Below the pieces are notes generated by a model. The model was not told the origin of the DNA and ran no database searches. It was given only the letters and a program-made list of their open reading frames with translations. 64,000 nt of DNA from CBDDLJ01 sp965230635 (lineage in GTDB: Bacteria; Pseudomonadota; Gammaproteobacteria; UBA1113), in the NCBI GenBank assembly GCA_965230635.1, contig CBDDLJ010000011.1:49924-113923 (forward strand), read 5' to 3'. Numbering within the stretch: the first letter of the stretch is position 1; the number at the start of each line of letters is the position of its first letter. The translations under genes and the position numbers were made by a program. Shown piece after piece: positions 9,885 to 19,500 of the stretch.

Positions 9885-9950
9885 ATTAAAATCTGATTTT
9901 TAAATGTTATCTAGCTCCTAGGCATTAATTCTGTCAAAAGCAAAATTGAA
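9803..9950. repeat. Diverged copy of the rpn 3' end and flank (partner 33700-33846)
   Basis: About 148 bases align base-for-base with 33700-33846. They share CACA-TTTATTAAAG, GATCTTCTGG-GA and GTATTAATTAAAATCTGATTTTT. The copies differ at perhaps one base in five and by small indels. This indicates a second, decayed copy of the same locus. Confidence 0.65.
9885..9950 (-). pseudogene. Remnant of the 3' end of an rpn-type nuclease gene
   Basis: The reverse strand retains the last twenty or so codons of the gene found intact at 33772-34734. The end reads LDNI-stop-KSDFN-stop against LDNIKKSDFN-stop in the intact copy. Upstream codons have indels and stops. Only this tail and its downstream flank survive. 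Confidence 0.65.
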
Positions 9951-9979
9951 AGAGTTCATCTAACTGTGCCGCCCTTAAT

Positions 9980-10264
9980 TTATAGCCCAACATTTAACCG
10001 CTCTTCGAAGTAAATGTCAAGTTGAGAAATGGTTTCGGCCCAAGCACGTACAGTGCATAGTCCATTTCTTTTTAAATCGAGTGTCAGCAAATTGTGCGGA
10101 TATGTGTCATCAAGATGGGTTTCTATCTCATTTTCTAGAGTTGCCTCAATCGCGTTTTTTATCAAAGGGATCATGCAAGACCATCCTTGCTCTGTAGCGA
10201 TTTCCCTGAACGGATTTACCCCACTATTTTGGCCTGCAGTTGTTAAATATCCAGGGAATAAATA
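9980..10264 (-). pseudogene. Possible IS256-like transposase fragment
   Basis: An open frame of about 90 codons ends at 9980. The segment LIKNAIEATLENEIETHL followed by KRNG resembles the N-terminal part of IS256/mutator transposases (family pattern: LEAALEAEMDEHL followed by RNG). Downstream catalytic regions are absent and no good start is seen; an internal ATG lies at 10174. The assignment is weak and rests on one short similarity. Confidence 0.3.
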
Positions 10265-10453
10265 GTTAATTTTCCTTAATTCTGATAAGGTACTATTTTA
10301 AATAATATCTAATTGCAATTTATACCAAATTGACACAGTTTCTGGAACACTCCAGCATAATTCTCTAATTAATCGCTTTTTGTTAGAGGCTAAATATATA
10401 ATGTTAATTATACCAATAACCACCACTATTGCTAATTTATAGTAATACCTTAC

Positions 10454-13400
10454 TCATTGTATAACTCGTCTGATATTGCCGTGGCTTGTTTGCTCACTGC
10501 TCTTTTCAGTATGTTGTGAAGAAAAAAAACTCATTGCTGATTTAGAAAATAAACTCAATTTAGAAAAAATGCTGACTGAATTGTTAATATCTATTCTATA
10601 AGGCCGCAGATCTCGTTTGATTTTCTGAATAATAGACTGCGATAACGTTAATTGTTCTATTTGTCCTGCTTGTGCCACAACTACGGTGCCAGCTTGTTCA
10701 TACACTAATACACAATGCTTTAATAATTGCTCCCTAATATATTGGCGACCCTTACCATGGGTTTTTTTATAGAGGGGGAGTAATAAATGCACTGGGATAT
10801 GGACTTTATAAGAGATATCATATCCATTACTGTCTTTAACAAATAAACTGTCTAGAAATTCCAGGGTTTTATTTGGCCACTTAGACAAGTACGCAGCAAC
10901 ACTTCTCGGGAAATCTTGGCGAACAATTCCTGCTACCTTATCATCCCAAAGGAATGCCCATATTGCCGTAACAAATTCGGGCGCTAATGAAAAATGTGAA
11001 GTAACGTCTATCGCAAGTTTAACACGAACATATTTATCCACCGTCTCATCCCTAAGGAACGCCAATATCGCATCAACAGATTTGGGGTATTGGTGTAAAA
11101 ATATGCCCACACTTTCTGTAAGTCTGCAGCGAATATTACCATCTACATTCTCATCCCTAAGGAACGCCAACGCAGCATTAGCAGACTTCGGATATTGCCA
11201 TAAAACCGAGCCTATGCTTGTCGCTAGACAGCAGCGAGAACCTTTACCTATTCTTTTATTCTGAAGCAATCTCAATACCACATCGAAAAATTTCGGAGAT
11301 CGAGACAAAGGTGGCTCTATTCTATTTGCCAGCATGCTACGATAATACTCGTCCACCTTCTCACTCAGAAGTAACGCCAATATCGCATCCACAAATTCTG
11401 GGGTTTGTGACAAATGCACAACCGCGTTTATGGCCAGTTCTATGCGAACATATCCATCCACTTGCTCATCCCGAAGTAACGCTAATACCGGATCCACACA
11501 TTCTGGGGTTTGTGACAAATACGCACAAGCGCTGCTCGCAAGTTGGCAGCGAACATATGCAGTTACCGTCTTATCCCGAAGAAATGCCAATACCGCATCC
11601 ACAAATTCTGGGGTTTGTGACAAATACGCACAAGCGCTGCTCGCAAGTTGGCAGCGAACATATGCAATTACCGTCTTATCCCGAAGAAATGCCAATACCG
11701 CATCCACAAATTCTGGGGTTTGTGACAAATACGCACAAGCGCTGCTCGCAAGTTGGCAGCGAACATATGCAATTACCGTCTTATCCCGAAGAAATGCCAA
11801 TACCGCATCCACAAATTCTGGGGTTTGTGACAAATACGCACAAGCGCTGCTCGCAAGTTGGCAGCGAACATATGCAATTACCGTCTTATCCCGAAGAAAT
11901 GCCAATACCGCACCCACAAATTCTGGGGTTTGTGACAAATACATAACCGCGCTGCTCGCCAGATCGTGACGAACATACTTACTTACCATCTCATTCCGAA
12001 GAAACACCCATACCGCATCCACCAACTCTGAGGTTTCTAACAAATACGGAGCCGCACTTTTCGCCAGCTCTCTGCGGACATAATTACTTACCATCTCATC
12101 TCGAAGAAACTCCCATATCGCATACACCAATTCTGAGGTTGGTGACAAATGCAGAACCGCGCTTTTCGCTAGTTTGCCGCGAACATCTCTATCTACCTGC
12201 TCATCCCTAAGAAACGCCCATATCGCATTCACAAATTCTGGCATTTTTGACAAATGAGAAACGGCGCTGTTTGCCAGATCGATGCGAATATAACCACTTA
12301 CCGTCTCATTCCAAAGTAACGCCCATATCGCATCTACAAACTTTTGATTTTGTGACAAATGTGCAACGACGTTTTTCGCCAGATTACAGCGAACATTTTC
12401 ATCCACTTGTTCATCCCGAAGGAACGCCAATACCACATCCACAAATTCTGAGGTTTGTGACAAATGAGAAACGGCGCTGCTCGCTAGATCGACGCGAACA
12501 GAATACATTACTGTCTTATCCTGAAGGAACGCCAATATCGCATCCACAACCCTTGGGGCTTGTGACAAATGCGTAACAGCATTTCTAGCCAGTTTACCAC
12601 GAACAGGAGCCCATACAGTTTCATTCTTAAGTAACGCCAATACCGCATCCTCAAATTCTGGGGCTTGTGATAAATGCGCAACCGCGCTTATTGCCAGCCT
12701 GCTGCGAACATCTCCATCCACTTGCTCATCCCGAAGGAACGCCAATACCGCATCCACAAATTCTGGTGTTTGTGACAAATGCGCAACGGTGATTCCCGCC
12801 AGCTCACCGCAAATATAATCACTTACCGTCTTATTCCGAAGGAGCGCCCATACCGTACCGGCAGTAAAGCAAATGAGCTTAGGACATATGGACAAGGTAC
12901 CTAAGGTACCTATTATAGTCCATGGTCTTAGCCGTTCGTTAAACCGCTTTATACGTTGTTTAACTGCCCGCAACAAGGTTTGCTGTTGTAAGCTCAGCGC
13001 ATTTGTGTCGGTGCTAGAGAGCAAACTTGACTCCAAACAGCGCATCAACAAATCAAACTCAACAATACCAACCCAGTCTTTAGGGCCTGCTATTAAAATC
13101 GACAGAAAATCATCTAATGCTGTCGGATATCGACTCAACAAACCAGCTACCGATGGCCATACTAAGGTGAAGTTGGGATGATATTTATACCTATGAATCA
13201 CTTGCGTTAAGTGTGTTTTTTGCTCCTCTGTGCCTTCTCTCAACGTCACGGCTATCACATTTGCCGCTAAAAATTCTTGAAACGATAAATGGAGAAATTC
13301 ATACCTCTGTTGTGCTCTTATTGCATGCCCGACTTGCTTCAATAAGCCTAATGCTTTCAACGCTGGCACATTGAGCTGCTTTAACCGATTCACCGATAAT

Positions 13401-14854
13401 AATGTGGGGCTTTCATCACTGTTTTGAACACCTTTTAACCAACTGATGGGTAATTGTGCGGTATCCTGCCGTAACCCTTCAAAAGCCCAACACCCTAATG
13501 TGTCCAATAAACAACGGATACTAGAGACTTCTAATACCATCTCATCATCTAATAACTTATTTTCATCCAATTCACCTATTTTGGCGAGATAGCGACGGCA
13601 CACATTCACCATCAGCGACTCATACAAATTACTCACCGACATCTCACTCAGCAGTAGCGGCTTATCGTCTTGACAGATAGTTTTCCACCAGATTTTGAGT
13701 AAATATGCATTAATCGGGATATGCACTACCGCCCAAAGGTCTGGATTCTGTTTTATGTCTTTAATAAAATTATTGGTATGCTCAGTCGCGCCCAAATGCT
13801 TCTTAAAAAACGTCGGCACATCCTCATCGGAAAAGCCTTGGATTTCCGCCAGCCCATCATGACTTAGCCATTGCTGTAAATTGCCTATCGCATAAGGCCT
13901 TGTTGTCACCAATTTCTTAAACGGCAAGTGAAACAGTTGGCCAAGTAAGCTGCGCCAATAATCGGTTTCAGGTATCGGTAACTCGTCCAATCCATCCAAT
14001 AACAAGAGGCATTTGTTCGGTTTCTCTTGCAGCTTTGATAATAATTCCCGCGCACTACTCTCCGGTAAGCACAAATCTTTCCAGCAGGCGCGGTAGACTA
14101 AGTGCTCAATATCCCAATGTTGATTATCTGGCATCAAATTCTCAGGAAGTAATTCTCGACATCGGACAATGATTACCGTCTCAAAACCTGACCACAACCC
14201 TTCTTTACCCTCGCCTTGTTTGAAAAGCGCCCACTGGTAAGCAATATAATTCATCAGGGTTGTCTTCCCTACACCTGCCGCCCCCGATACCACAACCGTA
14301 TCGATAGATGGTAGTGACTTGCTATTGGCATCTCGATAGGCTGAGGGTTGAAACAAATCACTCGGTGCAATAGTTTCTGTTTTACCGGCAAGTCTATCAC
14401 GCGCTCGTAACGGTTTGTGAAAGAGCTTATCGTCATTGCTTTGCGTCACCTCACTTGTCTTGTCAGCTTTCACCACATGAAGATTGACAAAATAATCCGC
14501 TAGCGAAAAGTAATCCGTATCAAATAAGCACTTGTTCACAAAGTTTGTCTCAGTATAGTGGGCTGTTAATTGTGTTTGCAAGCGCTGCAGTAAATCAGAA
14601 AAAACAGGTTGCGTTTGAGGTAGCTGACTTTCAGTGTTATTAAAACTATCCTTAATCATTAGATTCACATTGACCTGCGCTTGCTCCGAAGCAGAATTAT
14701 TTTTAATGGTAATGCAAGGTATGCCCGTTGGCGAGGTTTTTTCTCCGGCTAATTTTTTGGTTGATATTTCAGGTGTTTTATTAAAGGCTACTGATGACAT
14801 ATCTGAGGTGATTACATTATCTGCTATCGGTTGTGTAGTAGAACGATTATCCAT
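10454..14854 (-). CDS. NLR-like NACHT NTPase with long helical-repeat C-terminus
   Basis: A 1466-residue protein. The N-terminal 180 residues have no recognised domain. A NACHT NTPase follows: Walker A GAAGVGKTT (191-199), Walker B LLLLDGLDELP (283-293), VTTRPYA near 316-322, and the typical post-NACHT motif FLHLSFQEFLAA. A hydrophobic patch lies near residue 650. From about 690 to 1330 there are some 18 repeats of 35 residues (pattern: A--LSQ-PEFVDAVLAFLRDE-VD-YVR--L) of HEAT-like alpha-solenoid type. Four are nearly identical at DNA level (11521-11940). Bacterial NACHT proteins include phage-defence sensors, and similar layouts occur in intracellular bacteria as possible effectors. The sequence does not decide between these. 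It stands alone, without an adjacent defence partner, in an IS-rich area. Confidence 0.82.
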   Translation of the reverse strand: MDNRSTTQPIADNVITSDMSSVAFNKTPEISTKKLAGEKTSPTGIPCITIKNNSASEQAQVNVNLMIKDSFNNTESQLPQTQPVFSDLLQRLQTQLTAHYTETNFVNKCLFDTDYFSLADYFVNLHVVKADKTSEVTQSNDDKLFHKPLRARDRLAGKTETIAPSDLFQPSAYRDANSKSLPSIDTVVVSGAAGVGKTTLMNYIAYQWALFKQGEGKEGLWSGFETVIIVRCRELLPENLMPDNQHWDIEHLVYRACWKDLCLPESSARELLSKLQEKPNKCLLLLDGLDELPIPETDYWRSLLGQLFHLPFKKLVTTRPYAIGNLQQWLSHDGLAEIQGFSDEDVPTFFKKHLGATEHTNNFIKDIKQNPDLWAVVHIPINAYLLKIWWKTICQDDKPLLLSEMSVSNLYESLMVNVCRRYLAKIGELDENKLLDDEMVLEVSSIRCLLDTLGCWAFEGLRQDTAQLPISWLKGVQNSDESPTLLSVNRLKQLNVPALKALGLLKQVGHAIRAQQRYEFLHLSFQEFLAANVIAVTLREGTEEQKTHLTQVIHRYKYHPNFTLVWPSVAGLLSRYPTALDDFLSILIAGPKDWVGIVEFDLLMRCLESSLLSSTDTNALSLQQQTLLRAVKQRIKRFNERLRPWTIIGTLGTLSICPKLICFTAGTVWALLRNKTVSDYICGELAGITVAHLSQTPEFVDAVLAFLRDEQVDGDVRSRLAISAVAHLSQAPEFEDAVLALLKNETVWAPVRGKLARNAVTHLSQAPRVVDAILAFLQDKTVMYSVRVDLASSAVSHLSQTSEFVDVVLAFLRDEQVDENVRCNLAKNVVAHLSQNQKFVDAIWALLWNETVSGYIRIDLANSAVSHLSKMPEFVNAIWAFLRDEQVDRDVRGKLAKSAVLHLSPTSELVYAIWEFLRDEMVSNYVRRELAKSAAPYLLETSELVDAVWVFLRNEMVSKYVRHDLASSAVMYLSQTPEFVGAVLAFLRDKTVIAYVRCQLASSACAYLSQTPEFVDAVLAFLRDKTVIAYVRCQLASSACAYLSQTPEFVDAVLAFLRDKTVIAYVRCQLASSACAYLSQTPEFVDAVLAFLRDKTVTAYVRCQLASSACAYLSQTPECVDPVLALLRDEQVDGYVRIELAINAVVHLSQTPEFVDAILALLLSEKVDEYYRSMLANRIEPPLSRSPKFFDVVLRLLQNKRIGKGSRCCLATSIGSVLWQYPKSANAALAFLRDENVDGNIRCRLTESVGIFLHQYPKSVDAILAFLRDETVDKYVRVKLAIDVTSHFSLAPEFVTAIWAFLWDDKVAGIVRQDFPRSVAAYLSKWPNKTLEFLDSLFVKDSNGYDISYKVHIPVHLLLPLYKKTHGKGRQYIREQLLKHCVLVYEQAGTVVVAQAGQIEQLTLSQSIIQKIKRDLRPYRIDINNSVSIFSKLSLFSKSAMSFFSSQHTEKSSEQTSHGNIRRVIQ
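11521..11940 (-). repeat. Four nearly perfect 105-bp tandem repeats inside the NACHT gene
   Basis: The block starting ACGCACAAGCGCTGCT recurs at 11521, 11626, 11731 and 11836, exactly 105 bases apart. The copies are almost identical, with a single G/A change visible (GCAGTTACC versus GCAATTACC). Each encodes one 35-residue helical repeat. Flanking repeats have the same period but have diverged, so this block is recently expanded. Confidence 0.92.
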
Positions 14855-14927
14855 AAAACCTCCTGTTGCAATATAATCACAAAAATTGGCTAAACTGGTT
14901 TGTCACAACACTCCGATACTATAGTGT

Positions 14928-15041
14928 CTATATATATCAGTACCGCTCCTTTTTACTGGACAATACAGCAAAGGCAATAGCCTAACTGCCGTGCAAAAAT
15001 GCAGCCAATTCTTCAATACATGCTAAGTTATCTAACTTCAT
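14928..15041 (-). pseudogene. N-terminal fragment of a DDE integrase-type transposase
   Basis: From ATG at 15041 the reverse strand reads MKLDNLACIEELAAFLHGS-stop-AIAFAVLSSKKERY-stop. This matches the start of a widespread family that begins MKLDDLKTIEQLEAFL-G-QAVAF-V-S-K-ERYRWIQ. The Gln codon before AIAF is now TAG and the codon after RY is TGA. Everything beyond about 38 codons is gone. Confidence 0.6.
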
Positions 15042-15070
15042 GATCGTGTTTATTCTTCGATCGTGAAGGT
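15031..15070. repeat. Integrase leader, inverted copy of 16142-16181
   Basis: The complement of these 40 bases and the plus strand at 16142-16181 share GATCGAAGA-T-AACACGAT-ATGAA-TTAG, about 33 of 40 matching. The two copies face away from each other's bodies and flank the pRiA4b ORF-3 gene. The right copy keeps only ATG and seven codons (MKLGSHL) before a stop. Confidence 0.6.
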
Positions 15071-15338
15071 TCTTCCTGCAGACTCATGCCATATTAGAAA
15101 AATTTCTCACTTTAAATCGGCGTCATAATGAGTCAAAATGAAACTTTTTATTCAGTCAATCAATAGAAGCAAATCCATGAAGCATATTATTTTATTAGGC
15201 ATTGATATTGCTTTAAGCTAAACCTCCTTACTAAATATTATCAATTATGAGTTTTTTTCCTTCTTTAACAGCTCAGTGTTATGTATCATCCGATACCATT
15301 CATAAAGTTTAGAAACAACTGTCCTCAAATACGTGCTG

Positions 15339-15878
15339 TCAACGTTTATTTGGGCTATCGAATTTTACTCTTTTAGGATTGAATTCATCTGGATTATAGC
15401 AGCCCCCGACCCAACTTAGCGTTGATTCGTATTCTTCATCATCAGGGTCATTAATAATCTCTAAAAAGTTATAAAAACCAGGTGTACCTCCAACATCTTC
15501 AGGGGGGCAAGCACGTTTACCATCTAGACATACAGGGTATCTTTTTTTCGGCTGCTTTTCATATTCACCTTCAAACTCTATAGAATGGATCCATCCGTCA
15601 CCAAAGTCATATTCATATAGCATTTTTTCATTAGTTGCAAGGAAGTCTTTGACCTTATAATTCCAGCCTGGTAACGTGCTGTACATATCATAAAAGTCAT
15701 CTTCAGTTGGAATACCCATATATTTTTCTTCCATAGAGTCTGGTTCTATTATTTCAAATTGATGCAAATGACAGTCTTTCCAACCCATTGCATCTTGGAT
15801 TGCTACATGCAAACTCCAAAAACTGCACAAATCCGAAATTTGAATTCGTCGCCAGATTGCTGGCTCAATCTCAAGCAA
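15339..15878 (-). CDS. Plasmid pRiA4b ORF-3 family protein
   Basis: About 180 residues with the family signatures EIEPAIWRRIQ near the N-terminus, LHVAIQDAMGW, LHQFEI, YEYDFGDGWIHSI, CPPEDVGG and a C-terminal FNP motif. The family is annotated as pRiA4b ORF-3-like or IS1096 TnpR-like; its function is unknown, and it often travels with mobile DNA. The start is uncertain. The family normally has a few beta-strand residues before LLEIEP, and the frame continues upstream (VLQFKITL) to a TGA near 15945 without an ATG. A TTG at 15878 or 15881 would have to be used, or the true 5' end is lost. Confidence 0.7.
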   Translation of the reverse strand: MLEIEPAIWRRIQISDLCSFWSLHVAIQDAMGWKDCHLHQFEIIEPDSMEEKYMGIPTEDDFYDMYSTLPGWNYKVKDFLATNEKMLYEYDFGDGWIHSIEFEGEYEKQPKKRYPVCLDGKRACPPEDVGGTPGFYNFLEIINDPDDEEYESTLSWVGGCYNPDEFNPKRVKFDSPNKR

Positions 15879-15881
15879 AGT

Positions 15882-16203
15882 TATCTTAAACTGTAGTACA
15901 GGGCGTTGGGCTATAATACGATCTATCCTTAAATTCTGGCTAATAATAACTCAGCAACAAACAGTCTCTTTTTGTTGCCCTAGCAGCAAATATCTCAACA
16001 GATATTCTATATTCTTTGTAATATATCATATTTTATCTAAGCAAACCTAATAATTGAGTTTTCTAATATGAAACGAGCTTGAATCTTTAATAAGGCCATT
16101 ATTTAGCCAAAAAAAGGTGATGTTTGACTATCTCAGGAAAAGCTTTCATGATCGAAGAGTGAACACGATTATGAAATTAGGTAGTCATCTCTAAAAAATT
16201 CCT
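15882..16203. other. Gene-free stretch between pRiA4b ORF-3 gene and IS5 remnant
   Basis: About 320 bases. The only recognisable content is the upstream open frame of the ORF-3 gene (to about 15945) and the inverted integrase leader at 16142-16181. Nothing else coding is seen. Confidence 0.5.
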
Positions 16204-16471
16204 TTATCCTGTTAGATAACTTATTATTGAATACTGTTTAGGTGCTACTTTTCTAAGGTTAAATGCAAAACCTGAAAGCAACGCGCTAATTTTATCACCT
16301 TTTGTGCCATGCAAATAATTTCTATCTATCCGATGCTCTTGTTTTACATGCCCAATGATAGGCTCAATACCACAAGTGTGCAGTAATTTTTCTACCACTG
16401 ATTTATCACTTTCACCCTCAAGATATTTGATGTAATGCAAGCCAACGATAACACGAACAGGAGTTGATAGT
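16204..16471 (-). pseudogene. Internally deleted IS5-family transposase
   Basis: The frame starts upstream of the ATG at 16440 with PVRVIVGLHYIKYLEGESDKSVVEKL, the usual N-terminal part of IS5 transposases (family: MVGLHYLK---LSDE-VV--W). It passes directly into EPIIGHVKQEHRIDRNYLHGTKGD, the usual C-terminal part. The roughly 250 residues between, including the WQYFCG box and the DDE catalytic core, are missing. A single precise deletion explains this; the product cannot be active. Confidence 0.75.
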
Positions 16472-16571
16472 CATCCGTTATTTTCGCAATAGCACATACC
16501 AACCAATCCCAATTGATTATATTGGCTACTGTTAAAGACCATGGTTTCTATCTAAAAAACTCTCTAATTCT

Positions 16572-19500
16572 TTATCCATGTTTACTTCTGAAAGGACTTT
16601 TCTTTTCATCATTTTGCAAATTTTCTTCATCATGAATAGGTGTTAGCCCGGTTGTAGAGAATAACGATGAGTTCCGCGCAATGGTGTCTGCTGCAGATTC
16701 GGTGCCTGGTAAAAGCTTTTTCGTTACATTAACTAGTTGCCGCATGTCTTCTTTCATTTCATTTATATCTTTTTCCCTTTCTGCACGCTCCTGTTTTAGT
16801 TCTTCATTCAACCTTTCAACGTCTTTTTGATTTTTCTCAGCTATGCCTTCAGCTTCAATCCTACGTGTTTTCTCTTCTGCTAATTGGCGTTGTAAAGCTT
16901 CAATATTATCTTTGTTTCTTTTGGATTCTTCGCTTATTATCTTCACTTGTTTTCTTGTGCTCAAGGCAATGCTTAATTTTTCATCTGGTTTATATCTTGC
17001 TTCTGCACATTCAGGATCTGTTTTAAAATCTTGAGAGTTCTCTCTCAATGCTTCGACAGAAGAGGTTGAGCCTGGAGAGTCTGATTTTTTACTTGTAAGC
17101 TCATAATCTTTGTATATAGGAGGTCCAATTGGCTTATTGTCAATATGCCACTTCATATTTTTTAATTTTTCCTTTTCTTTATCTGTGCCACAACTGTTAA
17201 TCAAATGGCTTATTACTTTAAGATTATTCGAGTAATTATTATCAAAGCAATCTTGTGTTTTATCTTTAATAAAATCACTAGAACAATGTTTATTCGAATT
17301 GCTTTTTTTTATTTTATAAAGTTCCCATCTTTTACTACCCGAATAAACACATAACCATTTAACTGCCGCTCTCTTAATATTATTGAGAATATATGTTTTT
17401 TCATTTTCTTCCTCTACTTTTTTTATACAAAACTTAAACTTTGATCTTAATAATAAAATCTTATAATTATTCAATGCTTCTTTGCTAGGTAGGGTTCTAT
17501 AACCATATTTTTCAGCATCAAGCTTGTCACATGAATAATACTCCATGCCGTTTTCAGTCTTACAACAAATACCAGGATGGTGAACAGCGTGTTTTGTCTG
17601 CCAATAATGATCTTCGTGTCTGGAAAATTTTTCCTTATTACTATTTCTGACTAAGTTAGGAAAAGAATCTAATTTAGTTGGCAGAGGAACTCTCAGTGTT
17701 CCTTTAGAGTCTTTCTTGAATAGAAGTAAGCTTCTTTCATCATCAGGAAGTCCTGCTTCTTTTATTATACTATATTTAATACCATCAACAAAAGCAACTG
17801 CTAATTTCCTCACCCCATCCTGTGTGCAACATTTTATTTGTTGTTGCATGAGCTTTGCTGCACTGATTGATAATAGTTTATTACTTAAATCAACATAAAA
17901 ACCATCGGGCATATATCCAGCCCCAAGGAGTTTTTTGCCAATTTTTGGATCTCTCATATTATCCAATCCTCTATTGTGATCATTTTTCTTCTTATTTTCA
18001 CGAAAACTGCCATATAGTGATTCGCCAATCATCAGAGATCCCCCAATAAGAACTGGAGCGGCCACAGCACCAACACCAAAGGTAGCACCAGCAAGAGCAG
18101 CCGATGCTAAAATTCCTAATGTTGTGAATGTCGCTGCTCCAACATTATCTTTCCAGCTTTTTGAACGTGCCGCACCTCCTCTTATAGCTGACAATGCGAT
18201 ATAAAACTCTTTCAAGCGGTTTAGCATGGTAAAGTAAAATATCATTAATTCTTTTCCTTGCAGATTATCATTGCTCTGAAGCCATTGGCTTATTTCGTTT
18301 TGTATTTCCATAGCTCGATTTAATGGTTTAATAATTTCTTCTATGTCGTTTACTCTACCTTGCAATTTTTCAAGGGATTCATCAGGCTCTTTTTTGTTTT
18401 CTAGAGCGTCTATTTCTTGCTTTATTAAACGCTGCTCTCTTTTAATATTAAGTAGGATTTGTTCTAACTTTGCTTTAGAAGTTTGGACTTCTTCATCTTC
18501 TATTCTTTTTTCTTCATAAAAACATGTGTTATTCTCATGATCTGCAACTGTCTCTTTCAAAAAACTTAATATCATTTTCATAGTTTCTTTGTCGTTTTCG
18601 TTTGATTGCAGCATTTCTTGACATGCCGAAAAAGAAAATAATAGAGGCTGTTGCTGAGTAGTCTTTCGAAATAAATCTTTTGTAATATCTAATTTTTTTA
18701 TAACCTCATTGATATCATTTTTGATCTCTTGTTTTTCCATTCTCTTTAGTGGTCTAGTGAATTTTGCTCCTGCATTACTAGCAGAAGCAAATTCTAATGG
18801 TGTTTGCCCATCTTTGTTAGTAAGATTTATATCTATTTTGGTTTGAGTTAGCAATCCGTTAAATGCACAAGCATTTTTAAGCTTTATTGCACAATGTAAT
18901 GGAGTATCTCCATCTTTATTAATAAGGTTTACATCTATTTTGGCTTGGATTAGTAACATCTCAAGTGCATATATATTTTCAAACTTTATTGCACAATGCA
19001 ATGGAGTATCTCCATTTTTATTAATAAGATTTATATCTGTTTTGGCTTGGTCTAGTAAAATATCAAGTGCATCGATATTTTTAGACTTTATTGCACAATG
19101 CAATGGAGTATCTCCATCTTTATTAATAAAGTTTATATCTGTTTTGGCTTGGTCTAGTAAAATATCAAGTGCATCGATATTTTTAGACTTTATTGCACAA
19201 TGCAATGGAGTATCTCCATCTTTATTAATAAGGTTTATATCTATTTTGGCTTGGGTTAGTAAACTCTTAAATGCAACCATATTTTTAGATTCTATTGCAG
19301 AATGCAATAGAGTATTTCCGTTTTTGTCTCTAATATTTGGATATTCCAACTGATTAAACGGTTTGCTCTTCACTTTTCCTTGAATATATGTTAAAACCTC
19401 GTTTCTTTTGTTATTTCCTCCTATAATTATTTCACATAGTGTTCTAATAATTTCTATATCTGATTCTATTTTTTTCTCAGCAATGTTTATGAGCTTATTA

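Noticed and set aside
11521..11940. Regular repeats as a possible CRISPR array
   Set aside because: The units are contiguous with no unique spacers, and they encode protein.
11218..11969. Long plus-strand open frames with perfect 35-residue repeats (ILGFVTNTHKRCSQVGSEHM pattern)
   Set aside because: They are antisense readings of the tandem repeats in the NACHT gene. The period is a multiple of three, so any frame free of stops in one unit stays open. There is no ribosome site, and the minus-strand NACHT frame explains the region.
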